64,000 nucleotides of DNA. Origin: Actinostola sp. cb2023. Lineage: Eukaryota; Cnidaria; Anthozoa; Actiniaria; Actinostolidae. The DNA is taken from positions 173,578 through 237,577 of the forward strand of contig JAUJYZ010001417.1 in NCBI GenBank assembly GCA_033675265.1. Reading direction: 5' to 3'. This document shows positions 57,101 to 64,000 of this stretch, in pieces (position 1 is the first letter of the stretch; each line of letters opens with the position of its first letter). The notes under the pieces are model-generated. The model made no database searches. It was not told the origin of the DNA and worked only from the letters and a program-made list of their open reading frames with translations. Position numbers and translations under genes: made by a program.

Positions 57101-57965
57101 ACTTTATTTACAGAGGGTGACACGTGACAGTATTGGAGAAACTGATAAACTTGTGGCCCTAACAAAAACTCAAAAAGAAAATAAATAAATAAATATATAT
57201 AATATACAAAATATGTAAAACTACAAAAATGCTAAAAACTACTATTAATAACTATACTATACTATACCACTCCATTTCTGCCGTCAATCAAAGACGAACA
57301 TGAACTGCCAGACAAAGTCCAGCCTCAAATTTTGTGAGGCTTTAAACATCGTCACCAGAGAAAACACGAAGTTCGTAGTTCTCAATGTACACCCTACGAT
57401 GAAACTCGAAACAGGCAACGCGAATATGTAGATGGGAGGATAACAAACGAAGAACGTCGCAATAATAAACAGCAAGAAACCTTTAATAAGGGAAGACGAA
57501 ACTCAACTGAAAGGATCGTTCAACTTGAATATGAAAAAAAGCAGTTCTAGAGATATCGTTACAAGGAAAAACAAATCGAAAGCAGCTACAAATAATTCGT
57601 TGTCAGGACGTACAAAACCCAATATGTTAATGTCTGGAATTACCACCTTGAGCTAATAGACTTGACTCTTGTTGAAGAGTGCTGAGAAACTTGCTTTGAA
57701 GTTATTCAACGAAGATCTCAAAATGAACGATGAAACGCTGGAAAAAAATCTAGAGAGGATTTACGGTGGAAAAGATCTCCATACCCGCTGCTTTGAGTTC
57801 TCTCAGGTCGGGAATTGTGAGCTATTTGCCCCAAAACAAGATGACAAGATCAAAGTGAAAATAACGTTACCGCCCATTGTTGAACCTAAAGGTAAAAAAC
57901 AAAGCGAGAAGAGAGAAATATCTGCAACCAGATTTCAACTAATCGAAAGCCGCAAGAGACAATAA

Positions 57966-59055
57966 TCGAAAGGAAATTTAGAAACGGTAGCGTGAACAGT
58001 AAAAGTGACGTACATGCTTGCCACGTGTCTATTTATACACTCATGCAATGCTAATACGAGGTATTGTTTCAAAAGGTACGAGTTTAGCACATGCAATTAA
58101 AACTTTGGACGTATTCATCTTTTCAAAGAGGTCTAAGGCTTTCACTGAAGTTCCAATATTCGATTGCAGTAAAACAATAGTCGGTTATTTAGTGCCAAAC
58201 TGGTCATTACGCCGATTCTATTTCAAGGATTTTAGTGCTTGCACCCGAGTACAGTTACAATATACAATCTTCTCCGCATACTGGTTTTCAGCTATAGCCT
58301 TGGGCAAAATGACAGGCCCTCATTGCCCGATGGATCATGAATATCTAATGTACTGAGATGACAGAAAAAAAAAAACTCGTTCCTTTCCTATCTCGGTCCA
58401 CCCTCTAAAAAAACGCAGTCCACTATTAGCAAGGCCATGAACTGACAGGGTGATTTATGCGCAAGGGCAGTTGATTTTATTTTTTAGATGGACTCAAAAA
58501 GAATCCACATTAAATAAAGTTATTGTCGGCTGTGCTGTGCTGTACTGTACTGCATTGTATTACATTGTAGATTGTATTATATTATTACTGTACTCTATTG
58601 TACTGTACTGTATTGTAAGGGAGGCGAGCTGATTAGCTGACACCTTCCAACAAACCCACTTAGTGGATGCAGCACAGCAAAAAAGAGCCGAATAATTTTT
58701 ACTAATTCTAAATTCTAAATTTAATATTTCTTCAAACACGTTTATTGTTGCTGAACTGTCGCTCAATATAGTCAAGCACAATCGTGTGATTAACCTACAA
58801 TGCTATATCATGACTGAGTTTGATTGTTTGGCCCCGCTCGTGGGAGCAGTTTATTTCCATATAAACATTATTATCAAAACACGAATAGAAGTATATACCA
58901 ACTCATCATTGATACGACTGCTATTGTAGGCATTGTACTATCGAAATATTACACTAATTACATATGCCATCAATGCAGAATTCAAGCGAAGAGCTCGTAT
59001 TATGATGTTGAGGCCACTTACTCACAGATGCAAAGTACAGGCGGAGGGAATAAAC
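57966..59055. other. B4 downstream and B5 upstream
   Basis: A TGTAC/TATTG pentanucleotide array at 58525-58620 is like that at 53190-53310, and both lie just before a B-type 5' flank (58640-59055). The 58018-58356 open frame starts without ATG and shows no domain, so it is not called. Confidence 0.5.
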
Positions 59056-59844
59056 ATGCCAAGTTACAACAAATGGAAGCTGCTCCGTCGAACGAAAACT
59101 CCACTTCTACCGTCACTCAAAGACTAACATGAACCGCAAAGCAAAATCCAGGATTTTTGTGAGGCTTTAAACATCGTCACTAGCAGAAAAAATACGCTTG
59201 CTCCTTTACGAGTTCGTAGTTCTCAAAGCAAATCCTACGAAGACCCTATCAAGCAAAAAAGGCACCGAGAATCTATAGAAGGTGGGGTTACAAATGAAGA
59301 TGGTCGAAATAAGAAAAAGCAACCAACTTTGGGATCCTCCAACGAGAATAAGAAAAAGAGCAGTTCTGCAGAAACCGTTACAAGGAAAAACAAAGCGAAA
59401 GCAGCTAGAAATCATTCGCTGTCAGGACGTACAAAACCCAAGGTTAATGTCTGGAATTACCACCCTGAGCTTATAGACTTGACTCTTGTTGAACATGCTT
59501 TGAAATTATTCAACGAAGAACTCAAGATGAACGATGAAACACTAGAGAAAACTCTAGAAAGAATTTACGGTGGAAAAGATCTCCATACCCGCTGCTTTGA
59601 GTTCTCTCAGGTCGGGAATTGTGAGCCATTTGCCCCAAAACAAGATGACAAGATCAAAGTGAAAATAACGTTACCGTCCATTGCTGAGCCTAAAGGTAGC
59701 AAAGCTGACTACACCAGAAAGAAACATATCGTCAACTTGCCAAGTATATTCGAAGTATCCTACTCAAGTCCCGTTAGTTTGCAAGCGATTCGTAAAGAGA
59801 ACTCAAAACTCCAGTCTTCCTTTAAATTTGCAAGAAAGACCTAA
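59056..59844 (+). pseudogene. B-family gene copy B5, one nonsense codon
   Basis: From ATG 59056 (MPSYNKWKLLRR) the frame has TAA at 59125-59127 where B3 has GAA (Glu), a single G-to-T change. Beyond it come HEPQSKIQDFCEALNIVT and the LAPLRVRSS block. The 59329-59844 part is open for 171 codons and has PELIDLTLVEHALKLF (three residues shorter than B3 here), DETLEKTLERIYGG, LHTRCFEF, DDKIKVKITLPSI, NLPSIFEVSYSSPVSL. The defect is small, so an internal ATG could still give a C-terminal product. The full B-type 5' and 3' flanks are present. Confidence 0.75.
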
Positions 59845-62430
59845 CGAAAATGAGATAAAAGTCATTTTTCAGTTCAGACAATCAGGATACAAGACATCGT
59901 CCTAGCAAAAAAGCGTATTTTCTCTGAATAATAAGTGTGGATAAGAACAATAGCAAAAAAAACAGATATACTTTTACAGTCAAAGTAATCTCCAGTCTCG
60001 TTTAAGCTTAATTTATAAAACAAACCCACTACAGACAGAGCCAGACATAATGTACTAAATATGTATAGTGTATGCCGCGTATGATTTATTAATAAAACCG
60101 TTCTCTTCAAATGTTTAGTCTACATTTGTCATATTTTGGATAGAACTGCTAAATTCTCCACTAAAGTTAACGGTCTTCTTTGAAGTAACTCTACATTGTC
60201 TATAGTAATGCATGCAGTGAAAATGCACTGAGGTGACTTGTGCTGATATGAAATGAAATGAAACTGCAGTTTCTATCGATTAATTAATTAAGATAAATTA
60301 AGTTTGGATAATAATAGTCATTAACGTGCATTAAACTCATTAACAATGCTGACTTAGTAATCACTCTTGTTTATATAGCTAGCGTTATGCATTTTCTCTC
60401 TTTCTTATGATGGTTGGCATTGTTGTTATTGTTAGCATATACAAGATGTTCTCGTAAATAGAAATTAGTATTTGTATATTAGTATTCCAAATGATTGTTG
60501 CGCAATATAAATATAAAATATTATTATTAGTGGGTTTTCCATGGGTCCTACATAAACGTAGACATCAAAACAGATTGAAATGCACGTAGTTTCTATCGAT
60601 GAAGATCCAAGACAATTTAACTTTTGATAATAATAGTCATTGACGTATGTTTACAGTGTCGATTTGAGTGGTCTTTTGCCATGCATGGGTCCTGCGGAAA
60701 GCATTTGTAAGTAATATTTACGTACTGTATGAGCGGCCGTTTTGTATCGGTAAATATAGATCCGAGCCGTAGGCGAGGATCTATATCCGCCGATACAACA
60801 CGGACGCGAATGCTGTAAATGGCTTCTAAACCTACATCCCAATTTACCTTGATTTAAAACAGTATTACACGAAATCTATGCAAATAACACAAGAAAATTA
60901 CAGAACTTTCTTGTAAAGGTACTTTTGACGTCACTGCCATGCGCAGGATATACACCTCTAGTCATCCCACATTGGAGAGAGCTTTTGTATTCGTAAGTAG
61001 GAAGTCGTAAGGATAATCACAACTTGCTGTCGATGCTATGCAAAGGTCAATGATACGAGTAAATGAGACCTTTGCATGACCTGTGTCAGTTCTATATCAC
61101 TGATATAGAACTGATTATTAAATAAAACATTAGTGCTGTATCAGTTTTTATTCATCAGTGTCTGTATCGGGGCATACAGATCCATGCATGTCACCGATTC
61201 AACCAACCTGGTTGGATCAATTTGCTCATGAATTATTAATGAGGTTTAGAAGAGTAATTAGTCGGGCTTCCTGTGGAAGCACCGACTCTAAAAATTGCAG
61301 AGCGGTCGTCTTCGTCTTAGGCTCCAAATCGCCTTTCTACAGCGCATGCGCGCTAAAGCCGAAGGAGACATGAAGTCTGGCCAAGAAAGATTAGAAAGCA
61401 CAAACCAATCAGGGAAAGCACCGGAGGTCAAGGGGCCAAAATATAAGTCTTTTCTCGTCTAAATCTAAATTTAGATTGAAACAGGACGCTCTAGTAGCGT
61501 GAAGTCGGGCTATAACGTTTTTTACTGATATACTGTAAAGTTCGCAGTACTGAATTGCAAGGAAAGCATGTTCTATCGAGCTCGAGTCACGCAACGACGA
61601 GCAACCAAAAACTGTTTCAATCGCACTATAAGATATCTATATTTAGTTCAAATAGGCTACATTTCATTTAGAAGCCCGACTTCACGCTAGAAGAGCGTCT
61701 AGTTATCAATTAATTACACATTGTTTAAAAATTGGGATCAACTCAATGGAATTCAAGCGTTACCAAGTCGCGTTTTTAAGCTAGTAGCTTTACTGCATCC
61801 ATGACCAAAGCTCCAGGCAATTTCAAGTAAAGTTTGATAGTTTTACGAAATACAAATTTACTGTGTTACGGGCGAGGAAAAATACGAGCAATGAGTAAAA
61901 TATTCGCAAATATTATATGTCAAGTCATTAAATAAGCTGTATATATTTAGGAGATATAAATATTAAAAAAATTGAGATATATAAACATTAAAATAATTAT
62001 TGAAAGTTATTTAGAAGATAACTATGTCTTCAGAAAAGATTTAAACGTGGCAACAGAATATTCCACAGCTGTGGAGCAGTATAGGAAACTGAAGGACCTC
62101 TGACCATACGTCGATGTCTTGATAGTGCTTGGGACTACTAACATATTTCCCTGTAATGACCGTAATGAACGAGCTGGTTTTCATAGCTCGTTATGAAATC
62201 AGAGATGTATGATGGATGTTGTTTATTGACTACCAACGAGCAAAGAAAAGATGACTACGCAGTTTACTTTTATTTTATGTGCCAATATGCAAATTAGCTA
62301 TGACCGGCGATAAAATATTACAATTCTTCCCCATTGTATTAAGGTACCTGAACTATCTAAAAAAACAATTATATATAACTAGTAAACTTGTTTTCTCAAA
62401 GCCATTAGCTAAGAGTCAGTGTTCAAAGTC
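59845..62430. other. B5 downstream and repeat-derived DNA
   Basis: 59860-60320 is B-type 3' flank. 60733-60830 is a hairpin-forming GAGCGGCC / GATCCGAG...AGGATCTATA segment. 61087-61113 is a small hairpin around TATCACTGATA. 61483-61704 is a MITE with about 29-bp inverted ends (GTGAAGTCGGGCT and its inverse). 61770-62430 shows nothing recognisable. Confidence 0.5.
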
Positions 62431-62439
62431 TATGCATCT

Positions 62440-63620
62440 TGAAGGAGTTCTCACAACTCTTCCACATCATGTGGTCTTCACAGTGGGTAGTGCTTCCTCC
62501 AGTACACTTGCTGCTTCAGACATTGACGCAGGAGTCTTTTTCTGGACTTGGGAGATCCTCTGACAGTTACCTTGGTTGATCAGGTGCTACTTCGGTGGTT
62601 GTGGATTCCGCTGTCGATGGAGACACAATGCTTGGCATAGGTTCAGGTTCACCATCACCAGCATCTCTTGTCGCTCTCCGCTCGCAGCTGATCAGCATGT
62701 CGCTTCCATACCATGCCTTTGGCACTGACATGATACAGTACAGGACCCACCTGCTTCACATACTACTCTCCAGGCACCCATTTAGGACCACCATGGAAAT
62801 TTCTAACCCATACTTTGTCTCCAGTGCTGAATCCCTTCATTGGCTTTGTCTCATCTACGAGAAGCTTCTTGTCGACTTGTCACTTTATGTCGGGCTTGAG
62901 CAGATCCAGTCTGGTCTTCAGGTTTCTCTTAAAGAGTAGTTGTGCCGGACTTTGTTGAGTTGTGCCATGTGGTGCGGGTGCGGTACGCCATCAGGAATCT
63001 ATCAAGCTTGTGGTGTAGATTTCGATCAGTCAGGTCTGCTTTGACAGCGCGCTTGAAGCTTTGAACGAGGCACTCAGCCAGACAGTCCATTAGTAGACGG
63101 ATGATATGGCGCCCCTATTACATGACGAATGTCATTGGATTGAACAAACCGTTTGAAAAAACTTCTGATGTAAATTGTGGGCCATTATCGGAGACGATTT
63201 GCTCTGGCAATCCCATTCTGGCCGGTAAGTTCCGCAATATTGTAATATTATTGTAAAGTGCAAAACAAATTGTTTATACGGTCTCTTCTGCTATGGTGTT
63301 CTTCATCAGGAAGATCTTCGGCCATTCAGTGGTACTTGCATCCATCACGACTAATGACATCTTGCCTTGGAATGGGCCAGCAACGTCTATGTGTAGACGA
63401 GGTCAGTAAGTCCACCACGCTTTACAATGCTGATGCGACCTTCATGCAGAACATCGAGGACTTTACTTCTCAGCATACTAGGCGGTACCACCACTCGACC
63501 ATCCCACATGAGGACTCCATTGTGAATAACTATATTCTCTTTGCGCAATGCATGGGGTGCGAGTTCTGGGCATGCTTCATAAGAATCCCAGGCCTCCTCC
63601 ACAAGTCTAACAAGTCTAAG
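62440..63620 (-). pseudogene. Ty3/gypsy integrase remnant
   Basis: On the - strand the 5' part (63602 downwards) has VVVPPSMLRSKVLDVLHEG, the H2C2-type integrase N-terminus. Around 63130-63215 it reads IVSDNGPQFTSEVF and then HVIGAPYHPSTNG, the integrase core with its second Asp. About 62790-62990 reads KGFSTGDKVWVRNF-like and RHADQLR-like C-terminal sequence. There are stops and frame breaks in several places. No LTR was identified. It is a different lineage from 11257-15006, which lacks this domain. Confidence 0.75.
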
Positions 63621-63644
63621 TTTTTTGAGTTTGAAGCTTGGTGA

Positions 63645-64000
63645 AAAACAAAGTTTTGTGTTGTGGTGTTTGTTTTGTAGATACCTTTTTATTTTTTAAG
63701 TGTGTTTTCGGTCAATAATACATGTTGTTTAGTGCAACCTTGGGTATCAGTATTTGATATGAACCAATTAATAATAGTTTTATTTATAAGTTTTGTCGAC
63801 GACAAAAGGTAGATGTCAATTCGTGGTTCCAGCAAAATGAATTTTCAATGTAATACAGTATAATATAGATGTTGGTTTAGTGGGCCCCGGGGCATCAGTA
63901 TTTGTTTTATGACGCCAATTATTATAGTTAATTTAATTAGTCAACAAAAGGTAGATGTTACCACGCGTCGGTTGCCAGCAAAGCGAACAACACAAAACGT
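63645..64000 (+). repeat. A-type 5' flank entering the next copy
   Basis: GACAAAAGGTAGATGT followed by a GTGGTTCCAGCAAAA-type segment occurs twice (about 63800-63840 and 63957-63985), the same sequence that precedes A genes on the + strand in A3 (29250-29290). Another A gene on the + strand probably begins just past the window end. Confidence 0.6.

Larger units (their letters stand above)
55921..57965 (+). pseudogene. B-family gene copy B4, interrupted
   Basis: ATG 55921 begins MPSYNKWNPRRATTK and runs straight into a GTAA array. Homology resumes at about 57267 (PFLPSIKDEHELPDKVQ-type sequence) after 1.3 kb. Further defects are a shifted frame in the middle and the same one-base insertion before LKSAEKL as in B1. 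The 3' frame (57669-57965) has DETLEKNLERIYGG, LHTRCFEF, DDKIKVKITLPPI but then leaves the family and stops after KGKKQSEK, without the C-terminal SIFEVSYSS block. Confidence 0.8.

Noticed and set aside
58018..58356. 112-codon open frame after B4
   Set aside because: It starts with TTG and has no recognisable motif or paralog in the other B flanks.

Overview
The window is AT-rich metazoan nuclear DNA. The dense foldback elements, AAT-type microsatellites, tRNA-type SINE pieces, Penelope-like and Ty3/gypsy remnants, and a tropomyosin-like gene fit a marine invertebrate. An anthozoan cnidarian (coral or anemone) is my best guess, but this is inference from repeat style and protein flavour, not from a marker gene.

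The most unusual content lies at 6.1-19.5 kb. Two related but clearly diverged mobile elements, E1 (6142-11159) and E2 (15540-19504), share one plan. On the + strand each has an HUH endonuclease ORF followed by a superfamily-3 helicase ORF, i.e. the two halves of a CRESS-DNA-type Rep. Convergent to these on the - strand is a DD34E Tc1/mariner-type transposase. The whole is bounded by two copies of a terminal unit in DIRECT orientation. The terminal units start CAATC and (where complete) end GATTG, with C-rich and G-rich tracts just inside. The E1 units differ only by one 2-base indel, and E1 has TA on both outer sides. The region between the convergent genes carries short repeats that look like iterons: seven 12-bp units in E1, and ACGGTACACC-type copies plus a 22-bp palindrome in E2. 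The replication gene is split into two ORFs at the same place in both elements. E1 has a broken transposase. E2 has an intact transposase, but its helicase has one in-frame TGA. Between E1 and E2 sits a 3.75-kb Ty3/gypsy element with two LTRs, a 4-bp target duplication and a deleted integrase core, followed by a Penelope-like GIY-YIG fragment.

Most of the rest (0-1.7, 20.9-33.6, 37.5-42.7 and 53.3-60.2 kb, resuming at 63.8 kb) is a multigene cluster of an unrecognised, small, basic protein family. It has two paralogous branches, here called A (five copies) and B (five copies). Only A4 (37779-38615) and B3 (53707-54507) are full length and open. A1-A3 are open but lack the N-terminal module, and the others are broken by frameshifts, stops or insertions. 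A2/B1 and A3/B2 lie in a large inverted duplication (arms about 20904-26035 and 28948-33588). 

The only gene outside these groups is an intronless tropomyosin-like coiled-coil gene at 46403-47155 on the - strand. The remaining sequence is satellite and foldback DNA: a 7-bp minisatellite (36.5-37.0 kb), a 2.2-kb 19-bp-unit minisatellite with higher-order repeats (50.0-52.2 kb), a GTAA array (56 kb), a 100-bp-arm palindrome (48.6 kb), many MITE-like inverted repeats, and a Ty3/gypsy integrase remnant at the right end.
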